A stretch of 33,011 nucleotides of DNA from JBCDGZ01 sp038750655 (GCA_038750655.1 JBCDGZ010000092.1:1-33011); one strand, 5' to 3'. Shown: positions 6,347-14,870, counted from the stretch's first letter. Notes: generated by a model from the sequence alone, not told the origin. A program made the numbers and translations.

Positions 6347-7801
6347 TTAAAAATAGTACTGCCCCCCGATATTCAGACTGATGATGTAGGGATAGGTCCT
6401 GCTCCGATCAAGCTGATAGGTTGCTTGCAGGCTTTGAATAAAGGTAGGTTCTAGGATGAGGCTGAAATGCGGTGTCAGCGCATAGTCCAGCCCCACACCG
6501 AAGAGCGCATCAAAGCTCATATTGTCCAGCCCTTTAAATTTGTCAGTAATGTCGGTACGACGATGCTTTAGACCGGTACGATTGGAGCGCACTTGATTGA
6601 CCGTTAATTCTTTATCAACCAGAAAGTTGGCGCCTAATCCAGCTCGAAGAGCCATCTTCAAGCGACCCTGCCCCATGCGGTAGCTAGCAATAACTGGAAT
6701 GCGCAGATAGCTGAACTCTTGTTCCAAATCGAATAAAATGAGCGTAGGCGTGTTGAGTGGTATAGTCGTCGAAGCCGCACGAGAAAGGGCCACATCCGTC
6801 TCCACCTCCCCAAAAGAAGTCGAAAGGCGCATCTGGTACTCCGAATCATAGCCGCCGGAGGCGTTGCGTCGCTCGCGCTGCCGATCGTAGTTCAACACCT
6901 GCCGATGAGAAGAGCGAACTGATGTGCGGGAATAGTGCGCCCCAATTTCCAAGGCCCAGCGCTCCGACAGCTGATAGCCCAGCTTCAAGCCGCCGGCCGC
7001 AAAGGTATTATCTGGCTGCTCCTGATCGTTCCATACGCCTCGGAACCGCTGCTGCGGCTCTCGAACAATGCGATAAGAAAGCGCCGGAGCGAAGTACAAG
7101 CCAGCATAAAAAGCGCCTTTCCGCCCAGTACCCTCCCCGGTGTCGACGGGGAGCGATACGGGAGGAGACAATAACTGATTTTTCTTGGTGGACTCTGCAA
7201 AGAGCGGTAGTGCAGTCAAAGTAGTCAGGGTGCCCAGGCCAGTTGCCTTGGGTAAAATTGGTTGGGTTGGAATCGTTGATTTTGTTAGATTTTGCCCTGG
7301 ACTTGTAGATTGTTCTTTCACAGTAGACGTGGCCACTTTGCGACTCCTTATTGAAGGAAGTACCGTTTTCGCTCTTCCTTCAATGCCATCTGCCTTTATA
7401 TCGCTGGTTGTACGCTGCATATCCCTCTCTTCCTGTACCCTCTCCGTTGAGGTTTCGGCGAGGGAGGGTGGAGCTGGGGAGTGCTTAGCGGATGGTGATT
7501 GCTCCGTAGCCGACGGCAGGCCTTCGGCAGCTACGGGATGAGCAGGTCGACTGTTGCAGGTTCGCAGGAGGTAGAGGATGATAGCGACGACGACGAGCGC
7601 GGTACCGAGCAGCCAACGGCGGTAGGGGCGCTTCGGCGGCGGGGGTATGCGGGGTTGGATTTTATCCCAAAGATCATCCGGCGGAAGATCCCAATGCCCA
7701 TCTTCCGATTCCTCTCCCTGCTGATTCAGCGATTTGCGAAACAGCTCCTCCATATCATCATGATGTAAATGCTCTTCCATAGGCATTAAGAAATATTGCA
7801 T
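6347..7801 (-). CDS. Anchored outer-membrane-barrel protein next to an ECF sigma factor (possible anti-sigma fusion)
   Basis: A 484-aa protein. Residues 1-60 are hydrophilic and acidic (HHDDMEELFRKSLNQ, WDLPPDDLWDKIQ), followed by a basic PPPPKRPYRRW stretch and one transmembrane helix at about 62-80. A Ser/Thr/Pro-rich linker (about 85-220) leads to a beta-barrel-like domain (about 228-484) ending GGQYYF, with the terminal Phe typical of outer-membrane proteins. An N-terminal cytoplasmic segment plus one helix right after a sigma gene is the layout of an anti-sigma factor, here apparently fused through a periplasm-spanning linker to a porin-family barrel. It starts 12 nt after the sigma stop codon, so the two are co-transcribed. 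Met8 (position 7780) is an alternative start. The barrel call is good; anti-sigma activity is inferred. Confidence 0.75.
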   Translation of the reverse strand: MQYFLMPMEEHLHHDDMEELFRKSLNQQGEESEDGHWDLPPDDLWDKIQPRIPPPPKRPYRRWLLGTALVVVAIILYLLRTCNSRPAHPVAAEGLPSATEQSPSAKHSPAPPSLAETSTERVQEERDMQRTTSDIKADGIEGRAKTVLPSIRSRKVATSTVKEQSTSPGQNLTKSTIPTQPILPKATGLGTLTTLTALPLFAESTKKNQLLSPPVSLPVDTGEGTGRKGAFYAGLYFAPALSYRIVREPQQRFRGVWNDQEQPDNTFAAGGLKLGYQLSERWALEIGAHYSRTSVRSSHRQVLNYDRQRERRNASGGYDSEYQMRLSTSFGEVETDVALSRAASTTIPLNTPTLILFDLEQEFSYLRIPVIASYRMGQGRLKMALRAGLGANFLVDKELTVNQVRSNRTGLKHRRTDITDKFKGLDNMSFDALFGVGLDYALTPHFSLILEPTFIQSLQATYQLDRSRTYPYIISLNIGGQYYF

Positions 7802-7813
7802 TTTAACAATCGT

Positions 7814-8359
7814 TCATCGCAATTTGAGTTGCTTTGACAATAACTTACGCAGCATGGCTTTAGCTTTTGAAAGCTGCGATTTAGACGTATTGGGTTCGAT
7901 CCCCATATATTCTGCAATTTCCCGGTGGGTGTAACCTTCCAATACATGCATATTGAAAACCGCGCGATAACCAGCGGGCAACCGTTGTATCATTTTTGTC
8001 AGTAAATGAGGATTCAAAGTCGCCCCTCGCTCCTCTTCCAGAGCATACTGGGCCTCAGCCAGCTCGATGTCCAACATCGGAAACAGCTTTTTGCGCTTGC
8101 GGATAAATTGTAGGGCAGTATTTACCATCACCCTCCTGATCCATCCCCCCAGAGGCCCAGTCTGCTTAAACTGATGAAGATCAGTGTAGACCTTCACAAA
8201 CCCCTCCTGTAGCATGTCTTCAGCTTCCATCCGATTATGGGCATAACGCAGACACAAGCGGAACATCTGAACTTTATAGCGTTCATACAAGGCCCGCTGC
8301 GAGCGTTGATCGCCGCTCAGGCAGCCTTGGACTATATGTGCCTCCGTGTACTCCGACAT
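7814..8359 (-). CDS. ECF-family RNA polymerase sigma factor
   Basis: A 181-aa sigma-70 family protein of extracytoplasmic-function type with only regions 2 and 4. Region 2 covers about 23-90 (RALYERYKVQMFRLCLRYA, then the core-binding AEDMLQEGFVKVYTDL). Region 4 covers about 121-175, with the helix-turn-helix GYTHREIAEYMGIEPNTSKSQ that would read the -35 box. Its start codon lies 15 nt from the -10 block of a GGCAACC/ACCTATT promoter that also precedes the nearby PepSY-like lipoprotein gene, suggesting self-activation. It forms an operon with the TM-barrel gene immediately downstream. The family call is secure; signal and regulon are not known. Confidence 0.93.
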   Translation of the reverse strand: MSEYTEAHIVQGCLSGDQRSQRALYERYKVQMFRLCLRYAHNRMEAEDMLQEGFVKVYTDLHQFKQTGPLGGWIRRVMVNTALQFIRKRKKLFPMLDIELAEAQYALEEERGATLNPHLLTKMIQRLPAGYRAVFNMHVLEGYTHREIAEYMGIEPNTSKSQLSKAKAMLRKLLSKQLKLR

Positions 8360-8374
8360 GCTGGATATTCATTG

Positions 8375-8405
8375 AATAGGTGAGGGTATTCTCTCAGGGG
8401 TTGCC
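8375..8405 (-). promoter_or_regulatory. ECF-type promoter of the sigma factor gene (probable autoregulation)
   Basis: On the minus strand GGCAACC (8399-8405) and ACCTATT (8375-8381) are separated by 17 nt. Upstream there is an A-run and GTTC, as at the PepSY-like gene promoter (6300-6329). The -35 block sits in a CTCAGG/CCTGAG inverted repeat (8393-8409). Confidence 0.6.
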
Positions 8406-8457
8406 TGAGGAACATTTATTTTTTTCCAGAGCTTTGACTAGAGAAAGATAGGAAAGT

Positions 8458-9177
8458 TTATTGACCCGCTTCTTTTTTTACGAATTTAAAGCGGGCGGGG
8501 CCATTGCGCTCCAAGCCAATGAAATAGTCGCCGGAGGCCAGGTCGGCAATATCCATACGAATCAGGTTAATGCCTTCTTCCAAATCAAGCGGCATGCGAC
8601 GCTCCACTTTACCTTCCTGATCGACGATAAAAACCATTCCTGAACCTTGCTGGGAACTGACTTTGACATTGATCGTACTTGTTGAGGCTTCCACGGGATT
8701 GGGATAAACAATGGTGATCCCTTCCTTTTTGCAATCCGTCTGTACGGGGACCAGTTCTGAAAAATGATGTTTTCCTTTAAAATCCACCATCTTCAAACGA
8801 TACCAGGCACTGCTCCAATCGGTGGTATGCAGCCGCTCGTAATGCTGGGGCTTTGCATTTGCCGTAACCAGCATCACCGTTTCGAACTGCTGACCATCCC
8901 GACTGCGCTCTACTTCAAAGCGACTATATTGCTGCTGTTGGCTGGTCTGCCACCGGAGGACGACATTGCATTCTAGCACCTCAGCCGTGAAAGGAAGAGA
9001 ATCCACTTCAACCATAACAGGAGTATAGGTACTGGCCTGTATCTTCGAATTTGAACAAAGAAAGAGGAACAATAAGAGCGAAAAGAGGGCGGGAGAAATT
9101 TTTGCTGCTTTCACTGGTTTGTATATTGATGTAATTTCATTAATATGTAATTTTTTCAAAATCTGTACCAGTTTCAT
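8458..9177 (-). CDS. Secreted protein with fibronectin-like domain and T9SS C-terminal sorting domain
   Basis: A 239-aa protein. A hydrophobic signal segment (ALFSLLLFLFLCSNSKIQAS, about 30-49) is followed by a domain typical of T9SS cargo (VVLRWQTS....FEVERSRDGQQFE....WYRLKMVDFKGKHHFSEL, about 70-150). A C-terminal sorting domain follows (IVYPNPV....VFIVDQEGKV....GINLIRMDIADLASGDYFI....KFVKK, about 155-235). It should cross the outer membrane through the type IX system and remain on the surface or be released. The only ATG is at 9177, but that leaves 28 polar residues before the signal segment and almost no gap to the divergent gene. A GTG at 9112-9114 would give a compact signal peptide (VKAAKISPALF) and a normal AT-rich promoter gap, and may be the true start. 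Confidence 0.83.
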   Translation of the reverse strand: MKLVQILKKLHINEITSIYKPVKAAKISPALFSLLLFLFLCSNSKIQASTYTPVMVEVDSLPFTAEVLECNVVLRWQTSQQQQYSRFEVERSRDGQQFETVMLVTANAKPQHYERLHTTDWSSAWYRLKMVDFKGKHHFSELVPVQTDCKKEGITIVYPNPVEASTSTINVKVSSQQGSGMVFIVDQEGKVERRMPLDLEEGINLIRMDIADLASGDYFIGLERNGPARFKFVKKEAGQ

Positions 9178-9183
9178 TTGCTT

Positions 9184-10605
9184 ATGAGCAGTCTACTTGA
9201 ACAAGCCTACTCCTCGTCGACCTTCCGGGAACTGGGCCATCAACTCGTCGATCAGTTAGCCGATTACCTAGAAGCGGCCGAAAAAGGCCACCAGGCGGTT
9301 ATTCCCCAAATTGATCCGCAAAATGAGCTGCGGTTTTGGGAGAAAGACCTGGTGGAAGGCCCGCGCGACCCTGTTTATTTTTTCGAACAATTGATCAATC
9401 GCTCCATTCACCTGCATCAGCAAAAATACATGGGCCATCAGATTGCACCTCCGGCCTATCTGGGGCCTTTGGCGGCCTTGGCGGGCGACTTACTCAACAA
9501 TGGTATGGCCGTCTTCGAAATGGGGGCCGCCTCTACAGCTATTGAACAGGTTGTTGTGCAGGAGGTGTGTAAGGTAATGGGGTACGACGAGCTGGCTGGC
9601 GGCTTTCTGACCTCCGGTGGCACCCTGGCCAATCTGACGGCGCTGTTGGCGGCCCGGCAGGCCATCGGCGAGCGAGATGTCTGGACCGAGGGGCAGCAAG
9701 AGAAGCTGGCCATCATGGTTTCAGAGGAATCCCATTACTGCGTGGATCGAGCAGTGAGAATCATGGGTTGGGGCGAACAGGGGATTATCAAAGTGCCGGT
9801 CAATGCGCAGTATCAGCTGCGTACTGATTTGTTGGAGGAGGGACTTCGGAAGGCGGAGGCCGCAGGCCGGAAGGTGATTGCCCTGGTGGGCTGCGCCTGC
9901 TCGACTTCTACGGGTGCCTATGATGACCTAGAGGCGATGGCCGATTTTTGTGCGCAACACCAGCTTTGGTTTCACGTCGATGGCGCCCACGGGGCGGCCG
10001 CCGCTTTTTCTAGCCGCTACCGCCCGCTGGTCAAAGGCATCGGGCGAGCCGACTCGATTGCTATGGATTTCCACAAAATGCTGATGACTCCAGCACTAGC
10101 AACCGCCCTATTGTTCAAAAAGGGGCAGCAAGCCTTCGGTACCTTCGCCCAACGCGCCCAATACCTCTGGGCCAGCCAGTCGGAGCAAGAATGGCACAAC
10201 CTGGCCAAACGTACCTTCGAGTGTACCAAGTACATGATGAGCATCAAGGTGTATATCCTGCTGCGCAGCTATGGCCTTACCGTTTTCGATGAGTACGTCA
10301 ACCGCCTTTACGACATGGGCCGCCACTTTGCCCAATTGATTCAACAAAGGCCCCACTTCGAGCTGGCCGTTACTCCACAGTCCAATATCGTATGCTTCCG
10401 CTACACGCCGCCGAACTGCTCCCCCGAGCAACTCGATCTGCTCAACAGTCGCATCCGAAAAAACATCATCGAAGAGGGGGAATTTTACATCGTCCAAACC
10501 CAACTCAAACAGGGCCTCTACCTCCGAACCACATTGATGAACCCCTTCACCACAGAGCAGGAGCTCTTGGGCTTACTCGATAAAGTAGAAGCATTGGCTA
10601 GATGA
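9184..10605 (+). CDS. Group II pyridoxal-phosphate amino-acid decarboxylase
   Basis: A 473-aa member of the aromatic-amino-acid / glutamate / diaminobutyrate decarboxylase family, which removes the alpha-carboxyl of an amino acid using PLP. Visible elements are the FLTSGGTLANLTAL phosphate loop (about 141-154), SEESHYCVDRAVRIMG (about 180-195), HVDGAHG with Asp266 for the pyridine nitrogen, and Lys298 in DFHKML as the Schiff-base lysine. Length is normal. The ATG at 9184 (MSSLLEQAY) is preferred to the upstream TTG at 9178. The stop overlaps the start of the O-antigen-ligase-like gene by ATGA, so the two are translationally coupled. The product could be an amine used in the glycan cluster; the substrate cannot be read from sequence. 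Confidence 0.9.
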   Translation: MSSLLEQAYSSSTFRELGHQLVDQLADYLEAAEKGHQAVIPQIDPQNELRFWEKDLVEGPRDPVYFFEQLINRSIHLHQQKYMGHQIAPPAYLGPLAALAGDLLNNGMAVFEMGAASTAIEQVVVQEVCKVMGYDELAGGFLTSGGTLANLTALLAARQAIGERDVWTEGQQEKLAIMVSEESHYCVDRAVRIMGWGEQGIIKVPVNAQYQLRTDLLEEGLRKAEAAGRKVIALVGCACSTSTGAYDDLEAMADFCAQHQLWFHVDGAHGAAAAFSSRYRPLVKGIGRADSIAMDFHKMLMTPALATALLFKKGQQAFGTFAQRAQYLWASQSEQEWHNLAKRTFECTKYMMSIKVYILLRSYGLTVFDEYVNRLYDMGRHFAQLIQQRPHFELAVTPQSNIVCFRYTPPNCSPEQLDLLNSRIRKNIIEEGEFYIVQTQLKQGLYLRTTLMNPFTTEQELLGLLDKVEALAR

Positions 10606-11966
10606 TAGCGGCTTTACATAAAACCTCAAAGCCATTAGATCGGCTCATCGCCGGGCTTTATCTCTTGCTCTTGGCAGTATTGCCTTTCTCCGTTCCGGCG
10701 CAGCTAGGTAGCCATCAGCTGGAAATGCCCTCTGAACCGCTGATTATCGTACTATCGATGTTGCTGGCATCTTGGTACCAGCAACATCGAGAACAACTGA
10801 GCAGCTTATTGCGCTCCACCATCGGCCGCATCAGTCTACTTTGGCTAGGGTGGATGGGCGTTTGTAGCCTGTTCTCCACCTTACCCTTCGTTTCGTTGAA
10901 ATACTGGTTAGTGAGTATCGCCCATTGGTGGGTTTTCTTTGCGGGCTTCTTCGTGCTGGCCCGGCAGTTGCCCAAAGACCTCTTTGCCTTACTCTCTGCC
11001 TACGCTCTATCCTTTGGCTTGGTTATGCTGTACGCCTGGACGGTACATGCGCAGTACGATTTTCGAATCGATGTATCGGTCCTAACGGCCCGCCCCTTCT
11101 ATTTTGATCACGCCCTCTACAGCGCCTGTCTCTTATTGCTACTCCCCATCTACACCACCTGGGCCGTACAGAAAACAAGGAAGAGTGGGCTTTCCAAAGG
11201 TCAACGCCGCTTTAGCATTGTCATGGGGCTTATCTTTTCTACGGCAGTCTACCTTTCTTTTAGCCGGGCCGCTTGGCTAAGCTCATGGCTGTGTATGTGG
11301 TTTCTGGGACTGACTTTGTTGTTTAGAATGGGCTTTCGGACCTGGATTATTTTAATAGGTGTAGGCTTGCTCAGCTTGACCTTGCTCTGGTCGCCAGTGA
11401 GAGAACAGTTGAAAAATAACCAGGCCGAATCCAAGAATCATGGGTTTCTTAATCAGGTGATTTCGACCGCTAATATCAGCACGGATGTCTCCAATCTGGA
11501 ACGCCTCAATCGCTACAAATGCGCCCTGCGAATGTTTAGCGATCGCCCCCTCCTTGGCTTCGGCCCCGGCACGTACCAGTTCGCTTATCTGCCCTACCAA
11601 CGGCCAGAGGAGATGACTCGCATCAGCGTCAGCGATACAGGGCCCCACGGTCCCGGAAGGGGCGGCGGTGCTCACTCAGAATACCTGCAAGCCCTCTCCG
11701 AAATGGGCCTGCCCGGCCTATTGATCTGGCTGGGCCTGGTGTTAGCGGGCTTCCACGCTGGCTTAACCATCTTTCGAAAAACGGCTACTAAAAGTCACAA
11801 ATGGTTGGCGATGGGAGTGTTGCTGGGCTTGATGACTTATTTCATTCACGGCCTGTTTAATAACTTCTTGCATCATGGCAAGCTGGCCGTCCTGGTCTGG
11901 ATATTACTGGCTGCGCTGAGCGTTTTACAGCAAAAGATTACTGCACCAAAGCCCGGGCCTGATTGA
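10602..11966 (+). CDS. O-antigen ligase / polymerase-like membrane protein (Wzy_C)
   Basis: A 454-aa polytopic membrane protein with about ten to twelve hydrophobic helices. The diagnostic part is the large loop of the O-antigen ligase/polymerase fold: NLERLNRYKCALRMFSDRP, LLGFGPGTYQFAYLPYQ, then a Gly-rich GRGGGAHSEYLQALSEMGLPG segment with the usual His-Ser-Glu. Such proteins join or polymerise undecaprenyl-linked glycans at the outer face of the inner membrane. It is coupled to the decarboxylase upstream by a 4-nt ATGA overlap. Its 3' end overlaps by 29 bp the end of a second ligase-like gene on the other strand. Ligase and polymerase cannot be separated by sequence alone. Confidence 0.88.
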   Translation: MIAALHKTSKPLDRLIAGLYLLLLAVLPFSVPAQLGSHQLEMPSEPLIIVLSMLLASWYQQHREQLSSLLRSTIGRISLLWLGWMGVCSLFSTLPFVSLKYWLVSIAHWWVFFAGFFVLARQLPKDLFALLSAYALSFGLVMLYAWTVHAQYDFRIDVSVLTARPFYFDHALYSACLLLLLPIYTTWAVQKTRKSGLSKGQRRFSIVMGLIFSTAVYLSFSRAAWLSSWLCMWFLGLTLLFRMGFRTWIILIGVGLLSLTLLWSPVREQLKNNQAESKNHGFLNQVISTANISTDVSNLERLNRYKCALRMFSDRPLLGFGPGTYQFAYLPYQRPEEMTRISVSDTGPHGPGRGGGAHSEYLQALSEMGLPGLLIWLGLVLAGFHAGLTIFRKTATKSHKWLAMGVLLGLMTYFIHGLFNNFLHHGKLAVLVWILLAALSVLQQKITAPKPGPD

Positions 11967-13764
11967 TGACTTCTAGGAAATCAGCTTTCTTCTTCGGGTC
12001 CTTGCTGGTTTTGTTAACCCACTCAAATGCCTTTTCGTACTGCTTGAGTTGAAAGTAGGAGTAGGAGAGATTGAACATGCCATCCTCAAATTTGGGGTTG
12101 ATGTCCATGGCTTTAAGGTAGAGTTCAATGGCCTTTTCGTATTGTTCTAACTGCACCAGCGTACTGGCATAGTTGTTAATTACATTAAAATTGTAGGGAT
12201 TGAGCTGGTATGCCTCGGCGAAGAGGGGCGCTGCGCGGATGTAATCTGGCTGAAAATAATGCCCCAATCCTTCGTACCAGGTAAGTGGAATAACCATAGG
12301 GTCGACGGAGTACCAGCGGGAAGATTTGGCTTTTTCGGCAGCTTCCAGCACCTTGGGCCAGTTCTTGGCATCTTTCTGTCGATATAATTCTATACAATGA
12401 TGATCTCCGTTCCAACGATGATAGCTGATGGGAATATTGAGGGCCAGTACCAGCAAAAGAGCGCCCGCTATGATTTTAGTGCCGCCAGCGGACAGCTCGA
12501 AATGAAGGGGGAGGTTTTCGAGTACCTTCCGACAGCGAAAGGCGGTGTAGGCCAGCAATAAAGCGAAAAGGCTGAGGTGTTCGAGGCGTTCCTTCGGAAA
12601 GTCAAAGAAGAGGATGATGGCGAAGCCCGCCAGAGCAATGCCCAGAATAAAAAGATCCTGCTTGACGAGCGCAGAGGCAGTTTTATGGGTTTTGAAAATG
12701 GCCCAAAAGGCTAGCCCAAAGATGGCTAAAAAGTTCAGCAAGCCGACCAGGCCGACCTCCGCCCAAATTTCCAGAAAGTCATTATGCGCTCTGGTAAAGA
12801 CCAGGTCTTTCTCTTGAAGGCGATAGCCTCCTCGGATACTTTTACTGGGAAAAAAAAGCTTCCAGTTGCCACTCCCATAGCCCAGCAGTGGACGATCATC
12901 AATCAGCTCCTTGGTCTTATGCCACACAAAGAGGCGTTCCACCGCCGACGCACTTTTGAGGTAGGTCGAAGGATTGAGGTATTCCACATAATCCTTCTTG
13001 GCACCGCTGAAATTGACGGCGATGCCCCCGATAATGACCAAGCCCAGCAGGGCCGGTAGCACCCGACTCAGCGCGATCTGTCGATAGCGTTGGTCGCCGA
13101 GCACATAATAAAAGGCCGTCGCCACTCCTCCGATGGCCAATGCAATATAAACGGCGCGGCTGCGCAGCAGCAAAACCAGCAAAAGTTGCCAACCGATGAT
13201 TGCATAGGATAGCAGCTTGTAATCAGCGTAGCGAATCAGCAAGACATTGAAGGCCAGGATAAGGAAGAAAAAGGAGGCGACCAGATTCTTATGCCCGGAG
13301 TGACCGATGACCTTATAGATGGATTTGCCGCCCAGGCCGATGGCCCCGGCCGTTTGAATCATTTGAAAGCTGACAATCAGCGCCGCTACGGCACCAAGGA
13401 GTAGCATCACTCTAGCTAGGGCGACTCTATGGTCTTTTTTCTCCACCAAAATATGCCGAAACAAATAGTAGAGCAGGGCTAGTAAAAAATACTTCTGAGC
13501 TGTAAAAACCGCCTCGCCAAAATTATAGGCCCAGGCCAATGACAACAAGTTGAGCCCGACAAAGCCAAATACCAATACGTCCAGCAGATGGAAATTACGT
13601 CGTTTAAAAGCGGGTAATAAGGTAAAGCAAGCCAGGGCACCCAATACACTCAACCAGGTAAATCGGCTGACGTGAAACTCGTCGATCAGCTGCGATATTC
13701 GGAGAATGTAAGTGCCTAATAATGTAAAGAGCAGAAATATCTTAATCCGTAAGTCGAGGACCAT
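11938..13764 (-). CDS. O-antigen ligase-like protein with C-terminal TPR repeats
   Basis: A 608-aa protein. Residues about 1-425 are polytopic membrane sequence with the ligase/polymerase loop: SAVERLFVWHKTKELIDDRPLLGYGSGNWKLFF, then RAHNDFLEIWAEVGLVGLL with the conserved His. The C-terminal 170 residues are soluble tetratricopeptide repeats (LFAEAYQLNPYNFNVINNYASTL, AIELYLKAMDINPKFEDGMFNLSYSYFQ). Ligases with C-terminal TPRs are common in Bacteroidota, and some relatives glycosylate proteins. It faces the other ligase-like gene and their 3' ends overlap by 29 bp. A TAATTTTG box lies 35 bp upstream of the start. Confidence 0.88.
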   Translation of the reverse strand: MVLDLRIKIFLLFTLLGTYILRISQLIDEFHVSRFTWLSVLGALACFTLLPAFKRRNFHLLDVLVFGFVGLNLLSLAWAYNFGEAVFTAQKYFLLALLYYLFRHILVEKKDHRVALARVMLLLGAVAALIVSFQMIQTAGAIGLGGKSIYKVIGHSGHKNLVASFFFLILAFNVLLIRYADYKLLSYAIIGWQLLLVLLLRSRAVYIALAIGGVATAFYYVLGDQRYRQIALSRVLPALLGLVIIGGIAVNFSGAKKDYVEYLNPSTYLKSASAVERLFVWHKTKELIDDRPLLGYGSGNWKLFFPSKSIRGGYRLQEKDLVFTRAHNDFLEIWAEVGLVGLLNFLAIFGLAFWAIFKTHKTASALVKQDLFILGIALAGFAIILFFDFPKERLEHLSLFALLLAYTAFRCRKVLENLPLHFELSAGGTKIIAGALLLVLALNIPISYHRWNGDHHCIELYRQKDAKNWPKVLEAAEKAKSSRWYSVDPMVIPLTWYEGLGHYFQPDYIRAAPLFAEAYQLNPYNFNVINNYASTLVQLEQYEKAIELYLKAMDINPKFEDGMFNLSYSYFQLKQYEKAFEWVNKTSKDPKKKADFLEVINQARALVQ

Positions 13765-13798
13765 CTGTTTATTACAGGACTTTTTGAGCCTATATTTC

Positions 13799-13806
13799 CA
13801 AAATTA
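13799..13806 (-). promoter_or_regulatory. Candidate -7 box for the ligase-TPR gene
   Basis: On the minus strand it reads TAATTTTG, matching TAnnTTTG, 34 bp upstream of the start at 13764 in a very AT-rich 129-bp divergent gap. A good -33 partner is not visible. Confidence 0.4.
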
Positions 13807-13893
13807 AATAAAAAAAATAAATAGATTTGTATAGTATTGGCACAGATATAGTAGAAATAAATATTTGTACCTCTAAAGATTACTATAATTCCC

Positions 13894-14859
13894 ATGCCCG
13901 GAAAACAAGATTTCATAGCAGCCGACTCTCCCTCATACCAAGTCTTGGTCCCTCTGCTGTATTTTGAAATCTTCTCTTATCCGCTCACGGTTGACGAAAT
14001 TCTCAGCTTCAGTCCTTCCCCTTCCTTATCCAAGTCTGCTGTTTTAAAGGCTATTGATGAGTTGAAGAGAGAGGGCTGTCTGTATCAGATTGAAGAGTTT
14101 TACCTTACGCATAATAATCTGGAATGGGTTACTCAACGCAAAGACAACAATAAGCGAGCCCGACAATACCTTCGTAAAGCGCAAATGATGAGCCAACTGA
14201 TTCGGCGCTTTCCCTACGTGAAAGGCGTTCTGCTCTCTGGCTCTCTTTCGAAACAAGTGATGCCCAAAGGCGGAGACATTGATTACTTTATCATCACCCA
14301 ACCCCAGCGCCTGTGGATTGCTCGCTCTTTGCTGGTTATTTTCAAAAAAGTCTTTTTGCTCAACTCTAAGAAGTACTTCTGTGTTAATTACTTCGTAGAT
14401 GAGAATCATCTGGAAATTGAAGAGAAGAATCGATTCACGGCCACTGAGGTTGCTACGCTGTTACCCGTTTGGGGGAGTGGAGAATACGATCGCTTTTATG
14501 CGGCTAATGATTGGATGAAGGAATATTTTCCCAACTACCCCAAGCGCAAGAAAGAGAACATGCTTCCTCAAAAGCGCAGCATCGTGCAGTCGAGCCTAGA
14601 GTATCTGATGAATGGTAAATTCGGCGATTGGTTGGAGGAATTTTTTATGAAAAAAACCATCCAGCACTGGAGACGCAAATTCCACAGTATGGATTCAGAC
14701 AGCTTTGCAGTAGCCCTCAAGTCAAAGCCCTACGTTTCCAAACATCACCCCCAAAATTTTCAAGCCCGAGTGTTGAAAGCCTACCATGATTGCATACAAA
14801 GCTTCGAACAGCGAAACAACGTCCAGATGGAACGTCCGTTTTTTTTTAGAATAAAATGA
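13894..14859 (+). CDS. Nucleotidyltransferase-fold protein with N-terminal winged-helix-like region
   Basis: A 321-aa protein. Residues about 15-75 look like a winged-helix unit (LLYFEIFSYPLTVDEIL, AVLKAIDELKREGCLYQ). Residues about 105-190 carry the polymerase-beta nucleotidyltransferase signature: GVLLSGSLSK with Gly116-Ser117, then GGDIDYFIIT with metal-binding Asp128 and Asp130. The C-terminal half is basic and unassigned. It starts an operon: the radical SAM gene follows after 11 nt and a methyltransferase 2 nt after that. Transfer of a nucleotide to a small molecule or glycan precursor fits the context, but the acceptor is unknown. The start ATG at 13894 lies just downstream of AT-rich promoter-like DNA. 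Confidence 0.75.
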   Translation: MPGKQDFIAADSPSYQVLVPLLYFEIFSYPLTVDEILSFSPSPSLSKSAVLKAIDELKREGCLYQIEEFYLTHNNLEWVTQRKDNNKRARQYLRKAQMMSQLIRRFPYVKGVLLSGSLSKQVMPKGGDIDYFIITQPQRLWIARSLLVIFKKVFLLNSKKYFCVNYFVDENHLEIEEKNRFTATEVATLLPVWGSGEYDRFYAANDWMKEYFPNYPKRKKENMLPQKRSIVQSSLEYLMNGKFGDWLEEFFMKKTIQHWRRKFHSMDSDSFAVALKSKPYVSKHHPQNFQARVLKAYHDCIQSFEQRNNVQMERPFFFRIK

Positions 14860-14870
14860 ACGACTGAAGC

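Noticed and set aside
7185..7768. Plus-strand frames (7185-7541, 7499-7768)
   Set aside because: They mirror the Ser/Thr/Pro-rich linker and N-terminus of the TM-barrel gene and have no domain features.
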